A stretch of DNA of 64,000 nt, taken from contig NZ_JAUSZL010000002.1 in NCBI RefSeq assembly GCF_030817535.1, positions 6,076,001 to 6,140,000 of the forward strand, given 5' to 3'. The notes beneath the pieces were generated by a model. It was not told where the DNA came from and ran no database searches. It worked only from the letters and a program-made list of their open reading frames with translations. Made by a program: the position numbers and the translations under genes. Positions within the stretch are counted from its first letter, which is position 1. Each line of letters starts with the position of its first letter. The DNA comes from Streptomyces sp. V3I8. Lineage in GTDB: Bacteria > Actinomycetota > Actinomycetes > Streptomycetales > Streptomycetaceae. Below are positions 32,310-40,910 of the stretch, piece by piece.

Positions 32310-33404
32310 ATGCGCGCAGCCGTACTGCAGGAGATCGGCCAGGACAAGCTGGAGGTGTTCGACGACATCGAGACGAAGGGCTTCGGCCCCGGCCGGGTAC
32401 GGATCCGGGTACGGGCCACCGGCCTGTGCCACTCGGACCTGTCGGCGATGGCGGGCGTGCTGCCGCAGCCGGCGCCGTTCGTCCCCGGACACGAGGGCGC
32501 CGGTGAGGTCCTGGAGGTCGGTGAGGGCGTCACGGGTGTGCGGCCCGGCGACCGGGTCGTCGTCTGCTGGCTGCCCGCGTGCGGGGAGTGCGCCGCCTGC
32601 AAACGCGGGCAGACGCAGCTGTGTCTCGCCGGGTTCATGAACGCCGGCACCCCCAACTTCGCGCGCGGCGGACAGGCCGGGGGCGGTTCCTCGGACCTGT
32701 TCGGCTTCGCGGGCACCGGGACCTTCGCCGAGGAGGTCGTGGTCGACGCGGGCTGCGCGGTGCCGATCCCGGACGACGTGCCCTTCGACATCGCCGCCCT
32801 CATCGGCTGCGGGGTCACCACCGGGCTCGGTGCCGCCCTCAACACCGCGGATGTGGAGGCCGGTTCGTCGGTCGCCGTGATCGGGTGCGGAGGCGTCGGC
32901 ATCAGCGCGATCCAGGGCGCCCGGCTCAAGGGGGCCGCGGAGATCGTCGCCGTCGACCCCGTCCTCTCGCGCCGCGAGGCCGCGCTGAGGTTCGGCGCCA
33001 CCCGGGCCGTCTCACCCGAGGAACTCCCCGACGCCAAGCAGTCGGTGACCGCGGGCGAGGGCTTCGACTACGTCTTCGAGGTCGTCGGCCGCTCCGCCAC
33101 CGCCCGCACGGCGTACGACCACACCCGCCGCGGCGGCACGCTGGTCGTCGTCGGCGCGGGAGCCATGGACGACTTCCTGCAGCTCAACATGTTCGAGCTG
33201 TTCTTCGACGAGAAGCGGATCCTGCCGTCCATGTACGGCGGAGGGGACGTCCTGCGGTCGTACGAGCGGACCGTCGCCCTGTGGCGGGCTGGCCGCATCG
33301 ACCTGGAGAGCCTGATCACGCACCGGGTGCCGCTGAGCGACATCAACGAGGCGCTCGACCAGATGCGTACGGGTGTGGCGCTGCGGACCTGCATCGAGAT
33401 CTGA
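32310..33404 (+). CDS. Zinc-dependent alcohol dehydrogenase
   Basis: A 364-residue medium-chain dehydrogenase. Catalytic zinc residues are Cys40 (GLCHSD) and His61-Glu62 (GHEGAG). The structural zinc uses Cys91, Cys94, Cys97 and Cys105. The NAD-binding motif is GCGGVGISAIQGA. It belongs to the class III/mycothiol-like group by shape. It probably oxidises an alcohol made within this operon. The 100-base gap before it carries two copies of CCGGGAGCCGGGCGCGCC. Confidence 0.92.
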   Translation: MRAAVLQEIGQDKLEVFDDIETKGFGPGRVRIRVRATGLCHSDLSAMAGVLPQPAPFVPGHEGAGEVLEVGEGVTGVRPGDRVVVCWLPACGECAACKRGQTQLCLAGFMNAGTPNFARGGQAGGGSSDLFGFAGTGTFAEEVVVDAGCAVPIPDDVPFDIAALIGCGVTTGLGAALNTADVEAGSSVAVIGCGGVGISAIQGARLKGAAEIVAVDPVLSRREAALRFGATRAVSPEELPDAKQSVTAGEGFDYVFEVVGRSATARTAYDHTRRGGTLVVVGAGAMDDFLQLNMFELFFDEKRILPSMYGGGDVLRSYERTVALWRAGRIDLESLITHRVPLSDINEALDQMRTGVALRTCIEI

Positions 33405-33456
33405 CGCCACCGCGAAGCACCGCTCCTGCCGGCCGAGTTGAGTTGAAGGGACTTCG

Positions 33457-34431
33457 ATGTCACTGCCACTTGAGGGACGGGCGGCGGTCGTGACGGGCGC
33501 GGGCCGCGGCCTCGGCCGGGCCGAGGCGCTGGAGCTCGCCCGGCTCGGCGCGGCCGTCGTCGTCAACGACTTCGGACAGTCCGGCCGGGACGGCTCGGGC
33601 GAGGCGTCGGCCGCGCCCGCCGAGGAGGTCGCCGCCGAGATCCGGGCGGCGGGCGGCCGGGCGGTCGCACACACCGGGGACGTGGCCGACCTGGAACAGG
33701 CCTGGCAGCTGGTCGAGTTGGCGGTCGCGGAGTTCGGACAGCTGGACGTCCTCGTCAACAACGCGGGCATCCTGCGCGACCGGATGGTCTTCTCGATGTC
33801 CGAGGACGAATGGGACTCCGTGATCCGGGTCCATCTGAAGGGCCACTTCAACACGACCCGCTTCGCGTCCGCGCACTGGCGGTCGCGGTCCAAGGCGGCG
33901 GGCGCGCCGGTGTACGGGCGGATCGTGAACACCAGCTCGGAGGCGTTCCTCGCGGGCTCCGCCGGGCAGCCCAACTACGCGGCCGCCAAGGGCGGGATCG
34001 TCGGTCTCACGACCTCCACGGCGCTGGCGCTCGCGAAGTACGGCGTCACGGCGAACGTGATCTGCCCGCGCGCCCGGACCCGTATGACGGCGGACGTGTT
34101 CGCGGGCGTGCCCGCAGGTGTCCGGGAGTCGCAGGGTGCCCGGACGGAGGGGGGCGCGGGGCGGCTGGATCCACTCGCTCCCGAGCATGTCGCTCCGCTC
34201 GTCGGCTACTTGGCCTCTCCGGCGGCCGCGGGCGTCAACGGGCAGCTGCTCGTCGTGCACGGCGGGATGGTCGCGGTCGTCGAACGTCCGCGGGTGGCGG
34301 CGAAGTTCGACACCCGACAGGGCGTCTTCACGTACGACGAGCTGGACGCGCTGCTCACGCCCCACTACGCGGACCGGCCGGCGGGAGAGACGTTCGCGGC
34401 GGCGGAGGTGCTGAGCCTCAAGCACGGCTGA
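33457..34431 (+). CDS. Short-chain dehydrogenase, 3-hydroxyacyl-CoA dehydrogenase type
   Basis: A 324-residue SDR. The cofactor motif is TGAGRGLGRA, then NNAG, with the catalytic Tyr and Lys in YAAAKGG. A 60-residue C-terminal extension follows, as in the dehydrogenase part of the peroxisomal multifunctional enzyme (HSD17B4-like). With the MaoC and ADH genes it could complete a side-chain or steroid-like beta-oxidation round. Confidence 0.9.
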   Translation: MSLPLEGRAAVVTGAGRGLGRAEALELARLGAAVVVNDFGQSGRDGSGEASAAPAEEVAAEIRAAGGRAVAHTGDVADLEQAWQLVELAVAEFGQLDVLVNNAGILRDRMVFSMSEDEWDSVIRVHLKGHFNTTRFASAHWRSRSKAAGAPVYGRIVNTSSEAFLAGSAGQPNYAAAKGGIVGLTTSTALALAKYGVTANVICPRARTRMTADVFAGVPAGVRESQGARTEGGAGRLDPLAPEHVAPLVGYLASPAAAGVNGQLLVVHGGMVAVVERPRVAAKFDTRQGVFTYDELDALLTPHYADRPAGETFAAAEVLSLKHG

Positions 34432-34482
34432 AGCGGGCTTCGACCGCCCGCGCCAGTGGTGCGCCCGGTGAGTGCCCGATGC

Positions 34483-34526
34483 GCGGAACGGCCCCGCCCG
34501 ACGGGTGTCGGGCGGGGCCGTTCCGC
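34483..34526. terminator. Strong bidirectional terminator
   Basis: GCGGAACGGCCCCGCCCGAC-GGGT-GTCGGGCGGGGCCGTTCCGC: a perfect 20-bp stem with a 4-base loop. It separates the SDR gene from the convergent 58-residue protein gene. Confidence 0.9.
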
Positions 34527-34550
34527 GGTCCGCTGCGGCCTGTGGTGCGG

Positions 34551-34727
34551 TCAGACGCCGGTGCCGTTCTGCTCGGCCGGCCTGCGGTGCCGGCCACGGG
34601 GGATCGCCCCGTCCTCCTGGGCGGCGACGGGCCCCCGATGCCGGCCGTGGCCGTCGTCGTCGCCGGCTTGCGCCGACGTCCCCCGTGGGTTGGTGGCCGT
34701 CATTTCCATGGTGTTCGTGTCACTCAT
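34551..34727 (-). CDS. Small hydrophilic protein, 58 residues
   Basis: Not recognised. The frame runs from an ATG at 34727 (GGGGTGA upstream) to a TGA at 34551. The third codon positions are almost all G or C, as in the true genes here, which supports coding. The product begins MSDTNTMEMTATNPRG and is rich in Asp, Gly, Arg and His. A near-mirror segment (GRHRGPV, later PRGRHRRP) occurs around DGAI. A terminator follows 25 bases downstream. It may be a regulator or a peptide precursor; neither is shown. Confidence 0.62.
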   Translation of the reverse strand: MSDTNTMEMTATNPRGTSAQAGDDDGHGRHRGPVAAQEDGAIPRGRHRRPAEQNGTGV

Positions 34728-34824
34728 CCGTATTCACCCCGTCAACAAGATCCTTCGGTACAGCGCCGGAGATTCTAACGGTCGCCCCTGCCCGCCCGGA
34801 GGGGCGGGAGGGGCTACTCGGGGG

Positions 34825-36450
34825 TCACTTCGAGGGGCTGGGGGCGGGGCTGGCGGAGGAGGCGCTTCCGGCGGTCGCCCAGAGGGTGCGGAGGGCCGCC
34901 GGCGCCTCGTCGCTCACGTGCTCGATGCGCAGGGGGTTCGCGGGGACAGGGCCGGTGTCCGTGCGGGTGCGGGTGTCGGTGTCGGCACCGGGACGGCGGT
35001 CAGGACGACGGCCGGGACCGTCGGAACCGTTGGAACTGTCGGGGCCGTCGGAACCGTCGGGGACCCAGGGCGGGGCCTCCCCGGAACCCCGCCCCCGGCC
35101 CATCCCCGCCTGGGCCAGCCGGCGTCCCGTGAACGCGTTCGCCATCACCCGGCCCGTCAGGGGGGCCTGCTGGAGCGGCACCGGACGGGTCACCGCAGGG
35201 TCCGGGGGACCCGTGACCGACGGTTCCCGCGGCGCTTCCCCCGACACCCCGACCGTATGATCCGGGCTCCCCGCAGCCGAGTCCCCGGCGCCCGGGCTCC
35301 CCGCACCCATGTGCCCCGCACCCGTGAGCCCTGGACCCGCGTCCCCCGGACCGGCGTCCCACGCCTCCATGGACGCCTCGACCCGTGCCACCCCGCACGG
35401 CACCTCCCGCGTCGCGTACGGCAGGTGGAGCACCCCGTCCCCGGTCCACCGGCCGCAACCGGTCAACCATCCCTCCGGCGCCGGAAACTGGTGGAGGTGG
35501 CGTTCCGCCGGCCGCCACACCCCGACCCAGCTGCCCGAGGCGCCGTCGATCCGCAGCGCGACCCCGCAGCTCTCCGGCGTCAGCATCAGCCCCGGCTGGA
35601 TCGCGAACGGCGTGACCGTGCAGCCGGCCGGCCGCAGGCACTCGGGGAACCGGACCGGAAGCGTGCTCCCCAGCACACCCCAGCCGAGCCGCTCCCGCCC
35701 CGGCGAGGGCGCGTCCGAGCGGACCAGGAGCAGCCCGCTGTCGGCGTCCGCGAGCAGCAGCCGGTCGTTGCTCTCCTCCGCGATCTGCAGCAGCGGCGAC
35801 AGCTCGCCCCCGCGCTGCAGATCGACCACCACCGTCTTGGTCCTGCCCTGCGACCGCCGGTCCAGCGCCAGCAGCCGGTCCCCGCCGCCCAGCCACACCC
35901 CGCCCGAGCAGTGGCCCGGGACCTCCGCGAGGTGCTCGGGCCCGAAGGCGCCGCCCGCCACCAGCCACACGGAGGTCGACAGGGGCCCCACGGCAAGGGC
36001 GTACGCGCGCAGGCCGTCCGGGGCGGGCGGCAGCAGCCGCAGCTCCGTCCCCGGATCGGGGCACTCCACGGCGCCGAGCGGGACCTCGCCCGTCCCGGGG
36101 CCCGTCGGGTACAGCAGGGAGAACGCGTGCCGCCCGTCGGTGAACCGGTGGATGAGCACCCGCCCGTCCGCCATCGGGAGCACCTCCGTGCCGGGCTCCT
36201 CCGGCTGGTTGCCGGGCAGGGGCACCGCGTACGGTTCGGGACCGTCCAGCGTCCAGCGCTCCGGGAACCAGGACTCGCCGCTGCGGGCCAGCCGGGCCGC
36301 GTAGGCCCCGTCGACGCTGATCACGCACCCTGCCGAGGCGGCCGACCCGTTCGCCCTCCCGTCGCCGCCCCCGCCCCCGCTTCCGCCGTCGTTCCCGTTC
36401 CCGTTGCCGTTCCCGGACGCCGCCGCGGGCTCGATCACACAGGCCGCCAT
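34825..36450 (-). CDS. Conserved Streptomyces protein of unknown function, probable beta-propeller-like
   Basis: A 541-residue protein starting at an ATG at 36450. Repeated WxxG, LLALDRRSQG and GGVWLGGGDR units suggest a beta-rich repeat fold in residues 50-380. The C-terminal 150 residues are disordered Gly/Ser/Asp/Arg. The N-terminus has a Gly-Asn repeat (GNGNGNGNDGG), coded by hexanucleotide repeats. No signal peptide or catalytic motif is seen, and no function can be given. Confidence 0.72.
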   Translation of the reverse strand: MAACVIEPAAASGNGNGNGNDGGSGGGGGDGRANGSAASAGCVISVDGAYAARLARSGESWFPERWTLDGPEPYAVPLPGNQPEEPGTEVLPMADGRVLIHRFTDGRHAFSLLYPTGPGTGEVPLGAVECPDPGTELRLLPPAPDGLRAYALAVGPLSTSVWLVAGGAFGPEHLAEVPGHCSGGVWLGGGDRLLALDRRSQGRTKTVVVDLQRGGELSPLLQIAEESNDRLLLADADSGLLLVRSDAPSPGRERLGWGVLGSTLPVRFPECLRPAGCTVTPFAIQPGLMLTPESCGVALRIDGASGSWVGVWRPAERHLHQFPAPEGWLTGCGRWTGDGVLHLPYATREVPCGVARVEASMEAWDAGPGDAGPGLTGAGHMGAGSPGAGDSAAGSPDHTVGVSGEAPREPSVTGPPDPAVTRPVPLQQAPLTGRVMANAFTGRRLAQAGMGRGRGSGEAPPWVPDGSDGPDSSNGSDGPGRRPDRRPGADTDTRTRTDTGPVPANPLRIEHVSDEAPAALRTLWATAGSASSASPAPSPSK

Positions 36451-36692
36451 CGTTCGGTCACCTCCGGCGACGAAACTAGTTTTCGCACGCACAGTCGTGG
36501 GACCCACAGGCAGCCGCTTCACACATAAGAGTGGCCGGCTTTCGATTCGCCGGTGGGAACGGGGACGCGTGTGCTGAGGGTGATGCGGGGTGCGCACGGT
36601 CCGGCCCGCCCGCGGGTGGGCCCGTGCCCCGGGCCAAGTGATCACCGGAGCGGCCGGTGGGACGGGGGCGCGAGGCAGGTAGCCTTTTGTAC

Positions 36693-37532
36693 GTGCCCCG
36701 TCTGTCTGAAGCAACCGCCGCGCTCGACGCCCTCTGGCCTCCCGGGAGCGCGGAGGCGTGGGACGCGGTCGGGACGGTCTGCGGAGACCCCGACCAGGAG
36801 GTCTCCCGCGTCCTGTTCGCCGTCGACCCGGTCCAGGAGATCGTGGACGAGGCGGTGAAGCTGGGCGCGGACCTGCTGGTCACCCACCACCCGCTCTACC
36901 TGCGCGGTACGACGACGGTGGCGGCCTCGACCTTCAAGGGCCGCGTCGTGCACACCCTGATCAGGAACGACATCGCGCTGCACGTGGCCCACACGAACGC
37001 CGACCGCGCCGACCCGGGGGTGAGCGACGCCCTCGCCGGCGCGCTGGACCTGAGGGTCGTACGCCCGCTGGTGCCGGACCCCGCCGACCCCGAGGGCCGT
37101 CGGGGCCTCGGGCGGGTCTGCGAGCCGGACCGCCCGCTGACGGTCCGCGAGTTCGCCGCGCGTGCCGCCGAGCGGCTGCCCGCGACGGCACAGGGCATCC
37201 GGGTGGCGGGCGACCCGGATGCGCCGGTGCGGACCGTGGCGGTCAGCGGCGGCTCCGGCGACAGCCTGTTCGACGACGCACGCGCCGCGGGCGTGGACGC
37301 CTTCCTCACCGCGGACCTGCGCCACCATCCGGTGTCCGAGGCCCGTGCCCAGAGCCCCCTCGCGCTGCTCGACGCGGCGCACTGGGCCACCGAGTGGCCC
37401 TGGTGCGAGCTGGCCGCAGCCCAGCTCGACGAGATTTCCGACCGTCACGGCTGGGGCCTGCGGGTCCACGTCTCGAAGACGGTCACCGACCCGTGGAACT
37501 TCCACTCCCCTTCACCTGGAGCCCCCAACTGA
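36693..37532 (+). CDS. Nif3-like dinuclear-metal protein
   Basis: A 279-residue Nif3/YbgI family protein. The metal-binding His pair is in LLVTHHPLYLRG, with further ligands in VAHTNADRA. The GTG at 36693 fits the family start (MPRLSE). A TAGCCT -10-like box 8 bases ahead suggests a leaderless transcript. The stop overlaps the next gene's start. Confidence 0.92.
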   Translation: MPRLSEATAALDALWPPGSAEAWDAVGTVCGDPDQEVSRVLFAVDPVQEIVDEAVKLGADLLVTHHPLYLRGTTTVAASTFKGRVVHTLIRNDIALHVAHTNADRADPGVSDALAGALDLRVVRPLVPDPADPEGRRGLGRVCEPDRPLTVREFAARAAERLPATAQGIRVAGDPDAPVRTVAVSGGSGDSLFDDARAAGVDAFLTADLRHHPVSEARAQSPLALLDAAHWATEWPWCELAAAQLDEISDRHGWGLRVHVSKTVTDPWNFHSPSPGAPN

Positions 37533-38272
37533 ACGCCGCGCCCGCCGACCAGATCCGACTTCTCGACGTCCAGTCCCTCGACGCCCGCCTGCAGCAGCTC
37601 GCGCACAAGCGGCGGTCGCTGCCGGAGCACGACGAGATCGAGTCGCTGACCAAGGACCTCACGCAGCTGCGCGACCTGCTCGTGGCCGCACAGACCGAGG
37701 AGAGCGACTGCTCCCGCGAGCAGACCAAGGCGGAGCAGGACGTCGACCAGGTGCGCCAGCGCGCCTCGCGCGACCAGCAGCGCCTGGACTCCGGTGCCGT
37801 CACGTCCTCCAAGGACCTGGAGAACCTCCAGCGCGAGATCACCTCGCTGGCCAAGCGGCAGGGTGACCTCGAGGACGTCGTCCTGGAGATCATGGAGCGC
37901 CGTGAGTCCGCGCAGGAGCGGGTCGCCGAGCTGACCGAGCGGGTCTCGTCCGTCCAGTCGAAGATCGACGACGCGACGGCCCGCCGGGACGCGGCCTTCG
38001 AGTCCTTCGACGGCGAGAGCGCGACCCTGACCAAGGAGCGCGAGGTCGTGGCCGCCTCCGTGCCCGCGGACCTCCTGAAGCTGTACGAGAAGCTCCGCGA
38101 GCAGCAGGGCGGCGTCGGCGCGGCCCGCCTCTACCAGCGCCGCTGCGAGGGCTGCCGCCTGGAGCTCAACATCACCGAGGTCAACGAGGTGAAGGCGGCG
38201 GCCCCCGACACGGTCCTGCGCTGCGAGAACTGCCGCCGCATCCTGATCCGCACATCGGAGTCGGGCCTGTAA
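37529..38272 (+). CDS. Coiled-coil zinc-ribbon protein
   Basis: A 247-residue protein: a long coiled coil (residues 15-180) and a C4 zinc ribbon at the end (CEGCRLEL...CENCRRIL). The only start that keeps the family N-terminus (NAAPADQIRLLDVQ) is a CTG at 37529. It makes a 4-base overlap with the Nif3 stop and has GGAG 7 bases ahead, so a rare CTG start is likely. It may act in RNA or DNA metabolism; this is unproven. Confidence 0.88.
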   Translation: MNAAPADQIRLLDVQSLDARLQQLAHKRRSLPEHDEIESLTKDLTQLRDLLVAAQTEESDCSREQTKAEQDVDQVRQRASRDQQRLDSGAVTSSKDLENLQREITSLAKRQGDLEDVVLEIMERRESAQERVAELTERVSSVQSKIDDATARRDAAFESFDGESATLTKEREVVAASVPADLLKLYEKLREQQGGVGAARLYQRRCEGCRLELNITEVNEVKAAAPDTVLRCENCRRILIRTSESGL

Positions 38273-38300
38273 CCGGGCCCCCACCCGCGCCCCATCCACC

Positions 38301-38412
38301 CAGGGGCGCGGGGAACGGCGCGCTGAGCCACGGCGGACGGTCAGTGGTCAGACGACCGCGGGTCCCGCTCACCCAGGGGCGCGGGGAACTGCGCGCTCAG
38401 CCACGACCGGCC
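38301..38412 (+). repeat. Two dispersed GGGGCGCGGGGAAC repeats in front of the phosphatase
   Basis: Copies at 38301-38334 and 38373-38412 (CAGGGGCGCGGGGAACTGCG and a variant, each followed by a GAGCCACG/CAGCCACG box) fill the 181-base gap between the zinc-ribbon gene and the phosphatase. They sit where the RNase HI half of the related fusion protein would be expected. Confidence 0.8.
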
Positions 38413-38453
38413 GTCAGCCGACAGACGGCCCTCACACCCACGGCGGCCCCGAC

Positions 38454-39101
38454 ATGACCGACCAGCCCCCGGACCTGGGCACCCCCACCACCTTCGTCCT
38501 CCTCCGCCACGGCGAAACCCCGCTCACCCCCGAGAAGCGCTTCTCGGGCAGCGGAGGAAGCGACCCGTCGCTCTCGGAGACGGGCCGCCACCAGGCGAAA
38601 CGCGTCGCCGACGAACTGGCCGGACGCGGCACCGTACAGGCCGTCGTCACGTCCCCCCTGACCCGCTGCCGCGAAACCGCCGACATCGTGGCCGCCCGCC
38701 TGGGCCTGGACGTACAGACGGAAGCCGACCTCCGCGAAACCCACTTCGGCGCCTGGGAAGGCCTCACCTTCGCCGAGGTCCGCGACCGCCACCCCGCCGA
38801 CATGAACGCCTGGCTGGCGTCCCCCGACGCCGAACCCACCGGCGGAGGCGAGAGCTTCGACGCGGTCGCCCACCGCGTGGCGGCGGCCCGCGACACGCTG
38901 CTCGCGGCCCACGCGGGCCGCACCGTACTGGTCGTCTCCCACGTCACGCCGATCAAGACCCTCATACGACTGGCCCTGGGCGCACCACCCGAGTCGCTGT
39001 TCCGCATGGAGCTGTCGGCGGCCTCGCTGTCGTCGGTGGCGTACTACGGGGACGGCAACGCGAGCGTGCGTTCGCTGAACGACACGGCTGCGCTGCGCTG
39101 A
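38454..39101 (+). CDS. Histidine phosphatase, C-terminal half of the usual RNase H/phosphatase fusion
   Basis: A 215-residue histidine-phosphatase-superfamily protein (CobC-like). The catalytic RHG triad lies in VLLRHGETP; later blocks are FGAWEGLTFAEV and VSHVTPIKT. In Streptomyces coelicolor and relatives the same chain is fused after an RNase HI domain (SCO2299 type). Here no RNase HI sequence stands before the start and the ribosome site is weak. It probably removes phosphate from small molecules; the RNase HI activity must come from elsewhere or be lost. Confidence 0.85.
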   Translation: MTDQPPDLGTPTTFVLLRHGETPLTPEKRFSGSGGSDPSLSETGRHQAKRVADELAGRGTVQAVVTSPLTRCRETADIVAARLGLDVQTEADLRETHFGAWEGLTFAEVRDRHPADMNAWLASPDAEPTGGGESFDAVAHRVAAARDTLLAAHAGRTVLVVSHVTPIKTLIRLALGAPPESLFRMELSAASLSSVAYYGDGNASVRSLNDTAALR

Positions 39102-39149
39102 AGCCGGGCTGAGCCGCGGCGATGTCGGCTGCGGACTGGCGGGGGGCGG

Positions 39150-39177
39150 GCCGCGCAGTTCCCCGCGCCCCTTACGG
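39150..39177 (-). repeat. Dispersed GGGGCGCGGGGAAC repeat, copy after the phosphatase
   Basis: The complement of AAGGGGCGCGGGGAACTGCG lies between the convergent phosphatase and aldolase genes. Confidence 0.75.
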
Positions 39178-39193
39178 GGACGGGGCTACGGGG

Positions 39194-39853
39194 CTACGGG
39201 GCGAGCCCCGCGGCCTCCCGCGCCAGCTTCTCCACCCGCGCCCAGTCCCCGTCCGCTATCGCATCGGCGGGGAGCATCCAACTCCCGCCCACGCACAGCA
39301 CGTTGGGCAGCGCCAGATACTCCGGCGCGACCGCGGGGCCGATACCCCCCGTCGGGCAGAAGCGGGCCTGCGGAAGCGGCCCGCCCAGCGACTTCAGGTA
39401 CGCCGTGCCACCGGCCGCCTCCGCCGGGAAGAACTTCATGTCGGTGACGCCCCGTTCCAGCAGCGCCACGACCTCCGAGGTCGTCGACACCCCCGGCAGG
39501 AACGGCACCCCGGACCCCTTCATCGCGTCGAGCAGCGCGTCCGTCCAGCCGGGACTGACGAGGAAACGCGCCCCGGCGGCCACGGAATCAGCGACCTGAG
39601 CAGGCGAGATGACCGTGCCGGCCCCGACCACCGCGTCCGGCACGGCGTCCGCGATCGCCCGGATCGCGTCGAGCGCCACGGGCGTCCGGAGCGTCACCTC
39701 GATCGCGGGCAGCCCGCCCGCGACGAGCGCCCGCGCCAGCGGAACGGCGTCGGAGACGTCCTCGACGACGACCACGGGCACGACGGGCGCGAGCTCGAGA
39801 ACGGACGGAAGCGGCGACAAAGAAGCTGAGGGCGAGGACGGAGGCGAGACCAT
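39194..39853 (-). CDS. eda: KDPG/KHG aldolase
   Basis: A 219-residue TIM-barrel aldolase. The Schiff-base lysine region is MKFFPAEAAGG, the phosphate-binding end is CVGGSWMLP, and the general base Glu lies in LPAIEVTLRT. It cuts 2-keto-3-deoxy-6-phosphogluconate or 4-hydroxy-2-oxoglutarate. The ATG at 39853 is the start; the upstream extension is not coding-like. Confidence 0.92.
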   Translation of the reverse strand: MVSPPSSPSASLSPLPSVLELAPVVPVVVVEDVSDAVPLARALVAGGLPAIEVTLRTPVALDAIRAIADAVPDAVVGAGTVISPAQVADSVAAGARFLVSPGWTDALLDAMKGSGVPFLPGVSTTSEVVALLERGVTDMKFFPAEAAGGTAYLKSLGGPLPQARFCPTGGIGPAVAPEYLALPNVLCVGGSWMLPADAIADGDWARVEKLAREAAGLAP

Positions 39854-39938
39854 GCCCACATCCTGCCCGCGCCACGCACGCTCCGCAAAGCCCATTGCAC
39901 ATGCTGCAACAAGTGGGAAGACCGGCGCTCCCGCGCAC

Positions 39939-40733
39939 TCAGTGCACCTCGTCCACCAGCACATCCAGCATCCGGACCTTGCCCGCACCCGCTGCCCCGG
40001 CGGCCGGCGCCGCCGCCTCCACCACGTACCCGAGATCCCGCAACGCCTCGATCAACTCCGCGGGCCCCGACGGCACGGCCCCGGACTCCATGAGGCTGCG
40101 TACGATGCGCCCCTTGGTCGCCTTGTTGAAGTGGCTGACGACCTTGCGGGTCGGCGCGTGCAGCACCCGTACGCTCGCCGTCCGCTCCGCGACCTCACCC
40201 TTCGGCTTCCACGCCGCCGCGTACGCCGAGGACCGCAGGTCCAGTACGAGCCCGCTCCCGGCCGCCTCCGGCAGCACCGCGGCCATCGGCGCCCGCCAGT
40301 GCGACCCCAGCGCCCCGAGCGCCGGCAGCCGCACCCCCATCGAGCAGCGGTACGAGGGAATCCGGTCCGTCACCCGGACCGCGCCCCAGAGCCCGGAGAA
40401 GACGAGCAGCGACCGCGCGGCCCGCCGCTTGGCCGCCGCATCGAGCGAGGCCAGGTCAAGGGCGTCGTACAGCACGCCCGTGTAGATCTCCCCGGCGGGC
40501 CGCGCCCCCGCGGTCCGCAGCTCCGTGTTCTTGGCGACCTCGCCGCGCAGCCCCTCGCTCAGCCCGAGCACCTCGCGCGCCTTCTCCTCGTCGGCCGCGC
40601 ACAGCTCGACCAGCTCGTCCAGGACCGCCTGCCGCGCCCCGGCGAGCCCCGGCAGCGACAGCGACTCCGGCTTCAACGGCGCGCCCCGCCCGGAGGGAGC
40701 CTTTCCTTCGGACGGCGGCAACAACACGAGCAC
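39939..40733 (-). CDS. yaaA: YaaA-family peroxide-stress protein
   Basis: A 264-residue member of the YaaA/DUF328 family, recognised by LPPSEGKAP at the start, the YTGVLYDALD and FSGLWG blocks, and VSHFNKATKGR. In E. coli it lowers free iron and limits peroxide damage to DNA. It precedes rnpB on the opposite strand. Confidence 0.9.
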   Translation of the reverse strand: MLVLLPPSEGKAPSGRGAPLKPESLSLPGLAGARQAVLDELVELCAADEEKAREVLGLSEGLRGEVAKNTELRTAGARPAGEIYTGVLYDALDLASLDAAAKRRAARSLLVFSGLWGAVRVTDRIPSYRCSMGVRLPALGALGSHWRAPMAAVLPEAAGSGLVLDLRSSAYAAAWKPKGEVAERTASVRVLHAPTRKVVSHFNKATKGRIVRSLMESGAVPSGPAELIEALRDLGYVVEAAAPAAGAAGAGKVRMLDVLVDEVH

Positions 40734-40910
40734 GGCGGTTCTCCCTGGAGCTTTCGGTACGGGGCTCTCGGCACGTACGCACGAAGAGCACCCGCCAGCC
40801 TACGGCGCACGCGACCCGCCCCGGGAACGGCGAAGGCACCGCCCACTCCGCGTCGTGACGCCGACACCGACGCCGACGGCGGGGCGAACGCCCGGTAGCA
40901 TGGTCGGTAC

